Positions 6,929-14,254 of a DNA stretch of 20,477 nt are shown here, piece by piece; the first letter of the stretch is position 1, and the number at the start of each line of letters is the position of its first letter. Made by a program: the position numbers and the translations under genes. This stretch comes from a virus. The stretch covers positions 1 through 20,477 of IMG/VR virus record IMGVR_UViG_3300007363_000138. One strand, written 5' to 3'. The notes beneath the pieces were generated by a model, which saw only the letters and a program-made list of their open reading frames with translations, searched no databases and had not been told where the DNA came from.

Positions 6929-7879
6929 TCAGTTCTCCAGTTTTGCTACTTGTGCAGCGTATTGCTGCGGGGTTAAACCTAATTTTTTAGCCAACGCAAC
7001 TTGCGTTGTTGTCAGCTTAATTTTTCCAGCGCTCGTAGAACGCGAGACAGAGGCAACCACTGTCGTAGGCTTCTTTTGAACCTCACCAGACCTTGGCTTG
7101 TCATTCGTCTGCCCGAACAAGTCAGGAAACGTCGACTTCATGCGAGCATCAATTTGCTCGAAGTATTCAGCAGAGCGGGGGTCCACTCCGTTTGTGACTA
7201 GCTTTTGATGCAGCCCTAGTGCGTAGCTGGTGTATTCTTCAAATCCTTGAGCACCGAACCACTGGTTTTTTGCCTGCCAGCGCAGAGTTTTTTCGTCGGG
7301 CTCAGCCTTTGCGGGCTGGATTTGAGGAGTTTGTACCTCAAATTTTTCTTCCTGTAAAGGGGTAGGTCGAAAATTCTTTGTTTGCTCTACTCTGATCTTT
7401 GCATCCGTCACTTCTTCGAGGGCTGCAACGATCGCATCGTTGTCGTACGCTTCTTGTGCTGCTTTCAGTTTACTGCGAGCCTTTTCAAGCTCGCTCTCCG
7501 CTTTGGACTTTGCGCCTTCAATGATGGCTTCTTGTCCTGTGTAAACGTTTTGCTTGAGGCGTTTGTTCTCCTCAATCAACTGCTGTGCTAGACGCTCCAG
7601 CTCCTGCTTCTCACGCATCGTAGCTTCTTTGACACGGCGCTCGTCATGACGGGCGTGGGTCAACTCTTTGATACGTGTCTTGACTTTGTCCGAGTAAGAC
7701 TCAATTTCGTCATCGGTTGGATCAGCAACTTCCTTGTCCAAAGGCTTGCGGCCTCTATCTTGGACAGGCGTATCGTCCTCGATTTCGATGTCTACTTCAC
7801 CTTCGCCTTCGATTTCAAACTCAACCTCATCGGTCTTTTTGTCTTCGATTTCGTCGGGGAACTTGTATGGTTCAGGCAT
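6929..7879 (-). CDS. Capsid scaffolding protein
   Basis: A 316-residue, very hydrophilic protein. Residues 1-75 are strongly acidic (EVEFEIEGEGEVDIEIEDD). Residues about 75-190 are helical coiled coil (MREKQELERLAQQLIEENKR, ARSKLKAAQEAYDNDAIVAA). The C-terminal third is more ordered (WQAKNQWFGAQGFEEYTSYA) and ends in a basic segment with LTPQQYAAQVAKLEN. Acidic start, long coiled coil, basic end and position just before the capsid genes are the hallmarks of scaffolds, which guide shell assembly and are then lost. AAAGGA lies shortly before the ATG. Confidence 0.85.
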   Translation of the reverse strand: MPEPYKFPDEIEDKKTDEVEFEIEGEGEVDIEIEDDTPVQDRGRKPLDKEVADPTDDEIESYSDKVKTRIKELTHARHDERRVKEATMREKQELERLAQQLIEENKRLKQNVYTGQEAIIEGAKSKAESELEKARSKLKAAQEAYDNDAIVAALEEVTDAKIRVEQTKNFRPTPLQEEKFEVQTPQIQPAKAEPDEKTLRWQAKNQWFGAQGFEEYTSYALGLHQKLVTNGVDPRSAEYFEQIDARMKSTFPDLFGQTNDKPRSGEVQKKPTTVVASVSRSTSAGKIKLTTTQVALAKKLGLTPQQYAAQVAKLEN

Positions 7880-7889
7880 TTTCTTCCTT

Positions 7890-8336
7890 TCAAGCGCGGG
7901 TCAAACCGCGAGGGTCTAGCACAACAGCATCAACTTGGTCATCGTTGATGAGACGGAACTCCTTACCGAAAATCTTGAATCGGGTACCGGAGTAAGTACG
8001 CACTAACACGAAGTCGCCCTCTTTACACCATGCTCCGTTGGGGAACTTGGCGGTGTCTTTGTACGCATCGGGGCCTACGCGCAACACAAACAGCACCGTG
8101 GTGGCGTGTTCTTCTTGACGCATAGTGGCTGTATCTCTCACGAGATCCAGTGTTGTTCCTGCAATCTTTTGTTCGACTTCAGGGACTACGCAGAGCAATT
8201 TCCAACCTGTTGGGGTGGGCAGTGCGCCTGCTTTCGTTTCGTTGTCATCATCCGCCTCTGGTTTGTCCATCGGTTGAATGTGGGGCGGCAACGAAATACC
8301 GGGAGGCAGGATTAAACCTGATTCAGATTCCATCAT
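7890..8336 (-). CDS. GroES-like co-chaperonin fold protein, 148 aa
   Basis: From the ATG at 8334-8336 the product starts MMESESGLILPPG. About residues 45-145 align by eye with the GroES/Cpn10 barrel: GWKLLCVVPEVEQKIAGTTL matches the GroES opening strand and mobile-loop region, VLRVGPDAY the G-D turn, and GDFVLVRTYSGTRF plus LINDDQVDAVV the last strands. Phage GroES-like proteins (T4 gp31 is the known case) assist capsid folding with host GroEL; placement next to the scaffold agrees. The ATG overlaps the 66-aa gene by 14 bases, with no good site of its own. A TTG ten codons upstream is less likely. The mobile loop lacks the typical GGIVLP, so GroEL binding is uncertain. Confidence 0.7.
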   Translation of the reverse strand: MMESESGLILPPGISLPPHIQPMDKPEADDDNETKAGALPTPTGWKLLCVVPEVEQKIAGTTLDLVRDTATMRQEEHATTVLFVLRVGPDAYKDTAKFPNGAWCKEGDFVLVRTYSGTRFKIFGKEFRLINDDQVDAVVLDPRGLTRA

Positions 8337-8523
8337 TTGCTTTTTCGACTTTCTCAAGCAGGTCAAGGAGATAACGCTCTGCGAGAGCTAGACCTGAAAT
8401 AATCCCGCAGAGTTTTTGGTATTCCTCAAAGGAACGACACACACCACCAGCCAAGTCGTCGGCGTAGTTGTTCATGTCTGTACGTATTTTGTCGCGCAAT
8501 ACGTGTGCGAAGTCTTGGATCAT
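8323..8523 (-). CDS. Small helical protein between portal and GroES-like gene, 66 aa
   Basis: A 66-residue protein, MIQDFAHVLRDKIRTDMNNY at the start and LALAERYLLDLLEKVEKAND at the end, predicted mainly helical. A homologous type of gene (with the RDxI...DDLAGG core) is a regular companion of the portal in environmental phages. The start overlaps the portal stop by four bases (ATGA), and its own end overlaps the next start, so the three are coupled. Function unknown. Confidence 0.72.
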   Translation of the reverse strand: MIQDFAHVLRDKIRTDMNNYADDLAGGVCRSFEEYQKLCGIISGLALAERYLLDLLEKVEKANDGI

Positions 8524-11030
8524 TTTCTAGATGTTCCTCGTTGGCTACTATGTTGGAGCGCAGTAGTTCGCGCTTGTAAATCCATCTGGGCTTTACTCTT
8601 TGCGATGTCAGCGCCCATCTGGACGCCGGCACGTTCTTGTTCAAACTCTTGTTTGGCTTGGCTTTCTTTGATTTGCGCACCTGTGCGTAAAGCCTCCAAC
8701 TCCAGTTTGCCGCTGACTTCTTGCTCTTTCAAAGCCTGTGCGTCGGCCTTGGCAGCAGCATCCATCATGATCTTTTGTTTCTTCAGTTCCAGCTCTTGTT
8801 GCTTGAGCTGGAGTTCCTGCATCTGCATTTGCAAGACGGGGTCTTGTGCTTGTTGCTGTGCTTGCGCCTGTGCAGCCTTGGCTTGATCCTGCATCATGAC
8901 CTGCTGAGCCGCTTGAGCCATCATGCCTGACAAGGCAATCTCGATCTGCGGTGGAAGCTTCTCGTCTTCGGGAGGCAGGGGCATACCGAGCTGCTGCTCG
9001 ATCTTCTGGCGCATCTGGTAGCCAACGTGCTCTGCAATGTGGGCTGTGATCGCGCCCATGATCTTGGGAGCCTGTGGGTTCTGGCCAATGAACTGCTGAA
9101 TCATTGGGTCTTGCAGGAGCATCATGTGCACTTGGATATGCGAGGCGTGATCTTGGTGCAAGAAGGCTTTGAGCGGTGTGCCTTTGAGCGCGTTCTGGTT
9201 CTCTTGCACGGGGTCGATAGGCTTCATGTCCTCTTCGATTGGCACCAGCTTTTCGGCGTTCTTGATGCCCAAGACGCTCAACATACCGCGGTGCAACTCT
9301 GGCAGGTTGTAAATATCGGGAGCCATCTGCGCCATCTGGATCACAGCTTGGTACTGGATCACGCGCTGGCTCATGGTGGCCGCGTTGGGGTCTGACACGG
9401 GGATGATGTCCACCATGTCGTAGTCGGCTTTCTTGGCCTTACGGCTGCCGTACTCAGGCGTGTATGTGTAGTCTGGGTCGGTGTAGTCGCGGATGATGTT
9501 CTTGAGAAGCTTGAACTCTTGCTTCAAAGCGAAGTGCACGCGAGCCTGAACAGCCGTCATCACCTTGAGCTGCCGCTCCAAGAGAGCCAGTGTGGTTCCC
9601 ACAGGCGCGTTGGCGCTCATGTCCGAGACCTTCATGTCAGCAGTCGCAGCAAAGCGACGGCCTTCATCAACGATGGTCTGCATCAAGTTGTACAGCGTAG
9701 CGCTTGGCTCTTTGTACGGCAGGGGCAAGATGCTGTCGCGGATGTTGCCAGAGGCTACGTCTACATCGCGCCACTCACCGGGAGCGATTGGTGTGTCGTC
9801 TCCCTTGATGCGCAAGCCACGGGACTTAAGACCGCCGGGCAAGTTGGACAACGTTCCTGCATCCACCAGTTGACGCATAAGACTAGTGGCTGACTTGGCA
9901 AAACCGCCGATAAGGTGGAACAGACCGAAGCCGTAAGCACCAAAGCCGGGGATGTACTGGTAATGTACAAAGTGCTGGCGCTTCAGGCGCAGGTCATCAT
10001 CTTCCTTCCAGTTGCGGCGGATTGACAGGATGTCGTTTGTGCCTTTGATGATGGTGACGACGTAGGGCAACATGATGCCGGTCTCTTCTTCCTCACCATC
10101 TTCGCCTTCGGTCATGTCCTCGTAACCTTCAAGGTTCAAGTCAACGTGGCACTCATAGATGACATAGCGGTCATCGCTCAGGTCGTTGAAACCTGTCTCT
10201 TTGTCCTTGGCTTTCTGAATGTCAGTACGATCTTTGGGCGCATCGGGCAGGTCGATGTCCAAGTAAAACCCAGCTTGCTGAAGCTTCACGATCTCGTTCT
10301 TGGTCTTGCGCATGACGTGCGTGACGCGGTGGCAAGTATCCAAATCTGTTGCGCCGTAGGGCAGCAGCATGTCTTCCGCAGGCACAAACATCGACACCTG
10401 CCGGCCAAGGGCTGGGTCGTAGTAAACCTTCTTGAATGCTGAACCTGTGGCTGGCAGGCTCCACAACATGCGCTCATGCTCGGAGCGGTACTCGACCATG
10501 TTCTCGGTCAGCTCGTAGTTCATGTCGTCTTCGACGTTGGCTGCGATCTCTTTCAACTCAGGCGTATCTTTGCCCAAAATTTTGGAACGCACAGGCCCTT
10601 GCGCGGGGAACGTCTCAGTGATTGTCTCGGACTGGAACCTAACAACCGCCTCTGTAATCATTGGGTGGAACACACCGCAAGCGCCTTGCCATGGTTCTGT
10701 TCTTTCCTCGATCTGAAGCCCAAGCAGCTTCAAGCCATCAACGTAGGTTTTCTCCCACTCTTTGCGTGAGCCCTTGTCGTTGTCAATGTCAGAGACCAAG
10801 TCACCGGCCAGTGACTGCAAGGCACCATCGTCCATGTACTCGGCCAAGTTGTCATCAAAGCCTTCTTCAGTATCGTCTTGGCCGGAAATCAAATTGATCT
10901 CCATACCGTCCATACCAATGGTGACTTCTTCGGGATCAACGATCTCGATCTCCAAGGGGGACTCTTGCTCTGCCAGTGCATCAATGCCAGTGGGTTGCTG
11001 GTACAGCGCTTTGTCGATGTTCGTTGCCAT
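8520..11030 (-). CDS. Portal protein, 836 aa
   Basis: A large portal of the type found in podovirus-like environmental phages. It builds the dodecameric ring through which DNA is packaged. Near the N-terminus it has a long acidic stretch, then WEKTYVDGLKLLGLQ and EPWQGACGVFHPMITEAVVR. The core includes SLPATGSAFKKVYYDPALGR, FVPAEDMLLPYGATDL, and LSNLPGGLKSRGLRI followed by GEWRDVDV. A helical stem region has DMKVSDMSANAPVGTTLALL. The last 150 residues are Gln/Ala/Lys-rich coiled coil. The ATG at 11028-11030 has GAGGA six bases upstream; an in-frame TTG at 11042 would overlap the terminase stop. It follows the terminase directly. Confidence 0.9.
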   Translation of the reverse strand: MATNIDKALYQQPTGIDALAEQESPLEIEIVDPEEVTIGMDGMEINLISGQDDTEEGFDDNLAEYMDDGALQSLAGDLVSDIDNDKGSRKEWEKTYVDGLKLLGLQIEERTEPWQGACGVFHPMITEAVVRFQSETITETFPAQGPVRSKILGKDTPELKEIAANVEDDMNYELTENMVEYRSEHERMLWSLPATGSAFKKVYYDPALGRQVSMFVPAEDMLLPYGATDLDTCHRVTHVMRKTKNEIVKLQQAGFYLDIDLPDAPKDRTDIQKAKDKETGFNDLSDDRYVIYECHVDLNLEGYEDMTEGEDGEEEETGIMLPYVVTIIKGTNDILSIRRNWKEDDDLRLKRQHFVHYQYIPGFGAYGFGLFHLIGGFAKSATSLMRQLVDAGTLSNLPGGLKSRGLRIKGDDTPIAPGEWRDVDVASGNIRDSILPLPYKEPSATLYNLMQTIVDEGRRFAATADMKVSDMSANAPVGTTLALLERQLKVMTAVQARVHFALKQEFKLLKNIIRDYTDPDYTYTPEYGSRKAKKADYDMVDIIPVSDPNAATMSQRVIQYQAVIQMAQMAPDIYNLPELHRGMLSVLGIKNAEKLVPIEEDMKPIDPVQENQNALKGTPLKAFLHQDHASHIQVHMMLLQDPMIQQFIGQNPQAPKIMGAITAHIAEHVGYQMRQKIEQQLGMPLPPEDEKLPPQIEIALSGMMAQAAQQVMMQDQAKAAQAQAQQQAQDPVLQMQMQELQLKQQELELKKQKIMMDAAAKADAQALKEQEVSGKLELEALRTGAQIKESQAKQEFEQERAGVQMGADIAKSKAQMDLQARTTALQHSSQRGTSRK

Positions 11031-11038
11031 GTTTGTCC

Positions 11039-12580
11039 TCAATAGTATGCGTGCGTCTTACGGCGGAAGATCGCGGGTTCGTCTTGCTCGTCCGTATCCA
11101 AACTGATAAAGCCGCCTTGCCTGAAGCGAAGCAGCGCCTGTGTTGTCGTATCCACGAAGTCGTCATGCTCGCCCACTGGGAAAGCCGCCATCTCCTCGAT
11201 CACCTCGCGTGCCCAGCGTGTGTCCGGTGCCCAGACTTTACCACTGCTGAATAAATCCGCAACAGCATTGACACGCACCGTTTTGTCATTTCCCCTCGAT
11301 GGGCTGAACTCCTGCACAGGTATGCCCATCGCCCTGAGTTCCTGAATCAGCGGCGCACCCGCGGCCTTTTTCTCCACAATGAAAGCATCAGGCTCCCACT
11401 CCTTGTAGTGCTTAAGTGCAATAGTCTTAAGTTCAGGGAAAGCCATGCGATCTTTAAACGCATCCAAAAGGATAAGCTGGGGCGAATCATTCTCTTCCTC
11501 GTTGTAGAAGATGCCCCACGTTGTGCACGCAGAGTAGTCGGAGTTGTTCTTGGTTTCAAACGCCGTGTCCCACGACTGGATGATGTACTCACACGCTGGC
11601 GGTTCATCGGCTTCCCAGATCCGCCACATTTTGCGGGAGATGATGGCCGAGTTCTCAGCCGTTGGCTGCTGCATGTACTGCGCGTTCCAATACCTTGGGT
11701 CAATGCTGGCCTTGGTAGATTTCAGAGCCTCGAGCGACCACTGCTCTGGCCAGAGGGACTTCTCGTCCTCTTCGCCTTCGTTCAGGATGGCCGGCAGTTC
11801 CACGATTTCCCAAGGAATAGCTTCGGGGTTTTTGGTCTGGTAGTCGATCAAACGGCCGGTCAGATCAAGCAGCGACCAGCGCGTCATGATGATAATAATC
11901 GCACCGCCCGGCATCAGACGTTGCAAAGGGCCCGTCTGGAACCAGCTCCAAGCTGTGTCAAACGCTAGACGGCTGTTGGACTTTACGTCTTGCTCCGAGT
12001 GAGGATCGTCAATAACAAATAAATCGGCCCCGCGACCAGCAAGAGCGCCACCAACGCCAGCGGCGTAATACTGACCGCCAGCAGAAGTTGACCATTTTCC
12101 CGCAGCCTTTTGGTCGTCCGCCACCAACGTATCAGGAAAGACTTCACGGTACTCCTCCGTATCAATCAAGTTTCGGATGCGCCGGCCAAAGTCCTCAGAC
12201 AGACCCGCCGTGTGCGTGCCCATGATGATCTTCTTGTCTGGGTACTTGCCTAAAAAATAAGCAGGGAACAGGTAAGAGGAGAACTCAGACTTACCCATAC
12301 GTGGCGCGATGTTGATAATCACGCGCTTCTTGCGCCCCTCGATCACGTCGGTAAAGATCTTGGCCAGCTTCTTGTGGTGTGGCCCCACTTTGAATCCGGG
12401 GTAGACCGCCTTGGCAAAGCCCAACATATTGGTATTGGCCGCCTTCAAACTGGCTCGTTTTTCCCGAAGCTCGAGGTCGGCAAAGAGTTCCGCCTTCTCC
12501 TCAAGGCTCATGTAAGGCAAAGCCTTTTGCATGGCGGCAAGCTCGCTCTTGCTCAGTGTGGTGAAATCATCACGCTTCAT
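11039..12580 (-). CDS. terL: Terminase large subunit (TerL)
   Basis: A 513-residue packaging motor. The ATPase half shows Walker A APRMGKS (92-98), Walker B LFVIDD (187-192) and a coupling motif IIIMTRW (229-235). The RNase H-like nuclease half has acidic residues D338 (QSWDTAF), E403 (AFIVEKK) and D473/D474/D477 (HDDFVDTTTQAL), which fit the metal site. It cuts concatemeric DNA and drives it through the portal. AAGGA stands five bases before the ATG, which overlaps the small terminase gene by 11 bases. All catalytic positions appear intact. Confidence 0.95.
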   Translation of the reverse strand: MKRDDFTTLSKSELAAMQKALPYMSLEEKAELFADLELREKRASLKAANTNMLGFAKAVYPGFKVGPHHKKLAKIFTDVIEGRKKRVIINIAPRMGKSEFSSYLFPAYFLGKYPDKKIIMGTHTAGLSEDFGRRIRNLIDTEEYREVFPDTLVADDQKAAGKWSTSAGGQYYAAGVGGALAGRGADLFVIDDPHSEQDVKSNSRLAFDTAWSWFQTGPLQRLMPGGAIIIIMTRWSLLDLTGRLIDYQTKNPEAIPWEIVELPAILNEGEEDEKSLWPEQWSLEALKSTKASIDPRYWNAQYMQQPTAENSAIISRKMWRIWEADEPPACEYIIQSWDTAFETKNNSDYSACTTWGIFYNEEENDSPQLILLDAFKDRMAFPELKTIALKHYKEWEPDAFIVEKKAAGAPLIQELRAMGIPVQEFSPSRGNDKTVRVNAVADLFSSGKVWAPDTRWAREVIEEMAAFPVGEHDDFVDTTTQALLRFRQGGFISLDTDEQDEPAIFRRKTHAYY

Positions 12581-13232
12581 CTGAGTCCTTGGCGGCTGGA
12601 TTCTCTTCTGGCTTGGCTTCTTCTGCTTCGTCTTCGCTGGTCACATCCACCACGTCGATGACGCCCATGAACCGGTTGAGCTTTTCTTTGATCCGTGTCT
12701 CAAGCTCAGTGTCCGACATTTCTTCTTTCTTGACCTCGATCTTCTCGGTGAAGAGGCCCACTTCCGTGACTTTACCTAAAGCAACCAGCGCTTTCAAGCG
12801 GATGTTGGCGTTTGGGTGTTCGGTTTCCTCGACCAGCTTGGCCACTGTGTAGCCCCTGATTTGTTTAGCTTGCTGAACAAATTCCCAGTCGTATGCCGAC
12901 AACATGCCCACTAATCTTTGGACGGCCTCTGGCGTTTTCACGTTTGCCAGAGAGGTATGCGTCATTTCCGCAGGTTTGGCGGTGACGATGTTTGTGAAAG
13001 CAGTACGTGCTGCTTGGCTTTGGGACTCATTGACCAAAGTATCTGTGTCTACAGCGCCCAGCTCTTTGAGCCAGTCAACGGTCTTGACCATGCCGTCGAC
13101 CACATCCGCTGGATCGTTCTTCTCCATCGGACGAAAGTTACCCTGATGCGCCTGCACCTCGGGTTCGAAATTGATTAAGTGATCTAACATCTGCGCATAA
13201 GCCCTTGAACCTGCGATGACTCTAATGTACAC
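12570..13232 (-). CDS. Probable terminase small subunit, start uncertain
   Basis: A 220-residue frame directly upstream of TerL, so by position the DNA-recognition subunit. It is helical and acidic: YAQMLDHLINFEPEVQAHQG near the start, KLVEETEHPNANIRLKALVA and LGKVTEVGLFTEKIEVKKEE in the middle, and an Asp/Glu/Ala-rich tail. The start is doubtful. GTG at 13230-13232 directly follows an in-frame stop and has no ribosome site; ATG at 13188-13190 gives 206 residues with only a distant AAGGG. Another reading frame upstream (13184-13321) may encode the true N-terminus. No clear helix-turn-helix is visible here, perhaps for that reason. Confidence 0.78.
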   Translation of the reverse strand: MYIRVIAGSRAYAQMLDHLINFEPEVQAHQGNFRPMEKNDPADVVDGMVKTVDWLKELGAVDTDTLVNESQSQAARTAFTNIVTAKPAEMTHTSLANVKTPEAVQRLVGMLSAYDWEFVQQAKQIRGYTVAKLVEETEHPNANIRLKALVALGKVTEVGLFTEKIEVKKEEMSDTELETRIKEKLNRFMGVIDVVDVTSEDEAEEAKPEENPAAKDSDEA

Positions 13233-13321
13233 TTAAACCGAGTGGGTGCGCAAGATCGTTTTTGGCCTTTGGCCAAACTCATCAAGTTCGCTTGCTTTCT
13301 CCTTGATGGTTTAGTTGCCAT
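13184..13321 (-). CDS. Short frame upstream of small terminase; possible displaced N-terminus
   Basis: ATG at 13319-13321 opens 45 codons: MATKPSRRKQANLMSLAKGQ, then KRSCAPTRFKCTLESS and a stop (TAG at 13184-13186) that overlaps the internal ATG of the terminase frame. It reads like a normal basic phage N-terminus. The text FKCTLESS in this frame could continue into SRAYAQMLDHL in the terminase frame after a -1 shift near 13195-13215. It may be a coupled leader peptide, a lost base in the assembly, a real frameshift, or chance. The AAGG before the ATG is too close for a good site. Confidence 0.35.
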   Translation of the reverse strand: MATKPSRRKQANLMSLAKGQKRSCAPTRFKCTLESSQVQGLMRRC

Positions 13322-13364
13322 CCTTACGCCCCGGGACAGTCTGCAGACCCCCGGGGCTTTTTTT
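13205..13364 (+). ncRNA. Candidate small RNA ending in a strong terminator
   Basis: A plus-strand promoter-like pair, TTGAAC (13205-13210), 17 bases, TACACT (13228-13233), would start a transcript near 13240 that ends at the terminator at 13328-13364. The roughly 125-base product could form TTTGGCC-TTT-GGCCAAA and CATCAAG/CTTGATG hairpins before the terminator. It would be antisense to the start of the small terminase region. The promoter is a modest match and the same bases may be coding on the other strand, so this is tentative. Confidence 0.3.
13328..13364 (+). terminator. Strong plus-strand rho-independent terminator
   Basis: GCCCCGGG (13328-13335) pairs perfectly with CCCGGGGC (13350-13357). 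The loop contains the palindrome GTCTGCAGAC, and seven T follow on the plus strand. No plus-strand gene precedes it. It may end a small RNA or shield the rightward genes from antisense transcription. Confidence 0.8.
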
Positions 13365-13383
13365 ATTTGGGGGTGTCAAGCGT

Positions 13384-13413
13384 TAGACAAAGGTATTTCT
13401 GAATTTTTATAAA
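13384..13413 (+). promoter_or_regulatory. Candidate rightward promoter 1
   Basis: TAGACA (13384-13389, five of six to TTGACA), an 18-base spacer and TATAAA (13408-13413, five of six) form the best sigma-70 match in the control region. It would drive the rightward genes starting at 13770, leaving a long leader. Confidence 0.5.
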
Positions 13414-13473
13414 ATTTTTGGGGGTAGTACTTTGGTTTGTAGGAATTTGTGATCTGGGATTGAGGGGTGGGGT

Positions 13474-13503
13474 TAGACATAGTTAGATTTTGTTAACTTT
13501 TAT
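13474..13503 (+). promoter_or_regulatory. Candidate rightward promoter 2
   Basis: TAGACA (13474-13479), an 18-base spacer and TTTTAT (13498-13503). It repeats the GTTAGACA core and spacing of the first promoter exactly 90 bases downstream, with a weaker -10. Confidence 0.35.
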
Positions 13504-13567
13504 GTTGTGTGTACTAAGGTTCTACAAAGTTTGCTGTGCGGTTATGGAACAGTGTTCGTATCTGGCA

Positions 13568-13614
13568 GCGACCCCCCGTCAATATATGGCTTGGTGGGGG
13601 ATGGGTGGGGTCGC
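13568..13614. repeat. Long hairpin, GCGACCCC / GGGGTCGC
   Basis: A perfect eight-base inverted repeat (13568-13575 and 13607-13614) with a 31-base loop. The C-run continues to 13577 and can also pair with the G-run at 13596-13600, allowing alternative folds. It lies in the leader of the rightward transcript. Confidence 0.55.
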
Positions 13615-13620
13615 CGAAAA

Positions 13621-13660
13621 GCCAAAAAAGGGTCAAAAACGCCAAAAATGGGGTCAAAGT
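13621..13660. repeat. Tandem imperfect repeat with GGGTCA half-sites
   Basis: Two adjacent 20-base units start GCCAAAAA and contain GGGTCAAA (13621-13640 and 13641-13660). The second unit runs into the palindrome at 13651. The A-tracts and spaced half-sites suggest a regulator-binding array. Confidence 0.5.
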
Positions 13661-13665
13661 GACCC
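13651..13665. repeat. 15-base palindrome, copy 1 (GGGTCAAAGTGACCC)
   Basis: Perfect six-base arms around AAG. It lies about 105 bases before the first rightward gene and is the only one of the five copies in the control region, where an operator would be expected. Confidence 0.6.
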
Positions 13666-13769
13666 GAAAAGGCAGGGATAAAGGGCGATCGAATAGGGGT
13701 CACCGCACAATAGAGTTTGTCTAGGGCAGTCAACCCAAGGCAATTCAATTAACTCAAGGAGAAATCACC

Positions 13770-14150
13770 ATGACAAACAAAGCCAAAGCATTTACAGTTC
13801 TCAACACATTCGCCGATTCAAGAGTCGCGCTCATTCAGGGCATGAAAGACGCGGGTTACGCGACAATCGAAGCGTGTCGCCCCATTGTGATCGAATGGGC
13901 ATGCGAGAAGACTGGCGCGGAATACCGCGAGACGAAGTCAGGCAAGGTTGTCCTTGTCACCAGTAGCGCGAACTACGAGGGCGCGAAAACCACAGTGCGC
14001 GACATCATGCACATGATCGAGGGCACAACACGCCGTAAAGCCTCAAGCGCCAAGAAAGAACCCAAGGACGACGTTGCGAAAATCATCGAAGCCTTCAACA
14101 AACTGAGCGCATCGGATCAGAAGCGCGCCTTGAAAGCTCTCGGTGCATGA
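13770..14150 (+). CDS. First rightward gene, unknown function, 126 aa
   Basis: A 126-residue protein starting MTNKAKAFTVLNTFADSRVA, with AAGGAG eight bases before the ATG. Residues 1-90 are mixed alpha/beta (GMKDAGYATIEACRPIVIEW, GKVVLVTSSANYEGAKTTVR). A basic linker TRRKASSAKKEPKDD follows, then a C-terminal helix (IIEAFNKLSASDQKRALKAL). Its position as the first gene behind the control region and its basic linker would fit an early DNA-binding or host-takeover protein, but no known domain is recognised. It is followed at once by a terminator-like palindrome. Confidence 0.75.
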   Translation: MTNKAKAFTVLNTFADSRVALIQGMKDAGYATIEACRPIVIEWACEKTGAEYRETKSGKVVLVTSSANYEGAKTTVRDIMHMIEGTTRRKASSAKKEPKDDVAKIIEAFNKLSASDQKRALKALGA

Positions 14151-14154
14151 TTTT

Positions 14155-14178
14155 CGGGTCACAGTGACCCGCTTTTTT
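14155..14178 (+). terminator. Palindrome copy 2, also a terminator
   Basis: CGGGTCA-CAG-TGACCCG followed by C and six T, just after the 126-aa gene. The inner GGGTCACAGTGACCC (14156-14170) is the same 15-base palindrome found in four other places; here alone it carries a U-run. Confidence 0.7.
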
Positions 14179-14184
14179 CTGGCG

Positions 14185-14209
14185 ACGCAAGAGAAAGAGC
14201 CTCTTGCGT
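14185..14209 (+). terminator. Second tandem hairpin after the 126-aa gene
   Basis: ACGCAAGAG (14185-14193) and CTCTTGCGT (14201-14209) form a perfect nine-pair stem with a seven-base loop and a T-rich tail (TGTTTCGTTTCTTGT). It probably reinforces termination or protects RNA ends. Confidence 0.6.
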
Positions 14210-14254
14210 TGTTTCGTTTCTTGTCTATTCATTTTTAAACCCAAGGAGAACCCC

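Larger units (their letters stand above)
13233..13769. other. Intergenic control region between the divergent gene blocks
   Basis: These 537 bases separate the leftward late genes from the rightward genes. They hold the plus-facing terminator (13328-13364), two promoter-like sequences both containing GTTAGACA (13382 and 13472, exactly 90 bases apart), a long hairpin (13568-13614), A-rich tandem repeats with GGGTCA half-sites (13621-13660) and the first palindrome (13651-13665). A G/T-rich stretch at 13415-13475 has no visible feature. Apart from the 45-codon minus frame, no convincing gene was found. A clear promoter for the leftward genes was not identified. Confidence 0.7.

Noticed and set aside
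8416-8886. Plus frame of 156 codons opposite the portal C-terminus
   Set aside because: Its Cys/Leu-rich sequence is the complement of the Gln/Ala/Lys coiled coil; no other support.
11031-11042. TTG start for the portal, four codons upstream
   Set aside because: GAGGA lies between TTG and ATG at the right distance for the ATG at 11028-11030.
13490-13724. Two overlapping plus frames of about 62 codons in the control region
   Set aside because: No ribosome site; they cross the long hairpin and tandem repeats and read as low-complexity.
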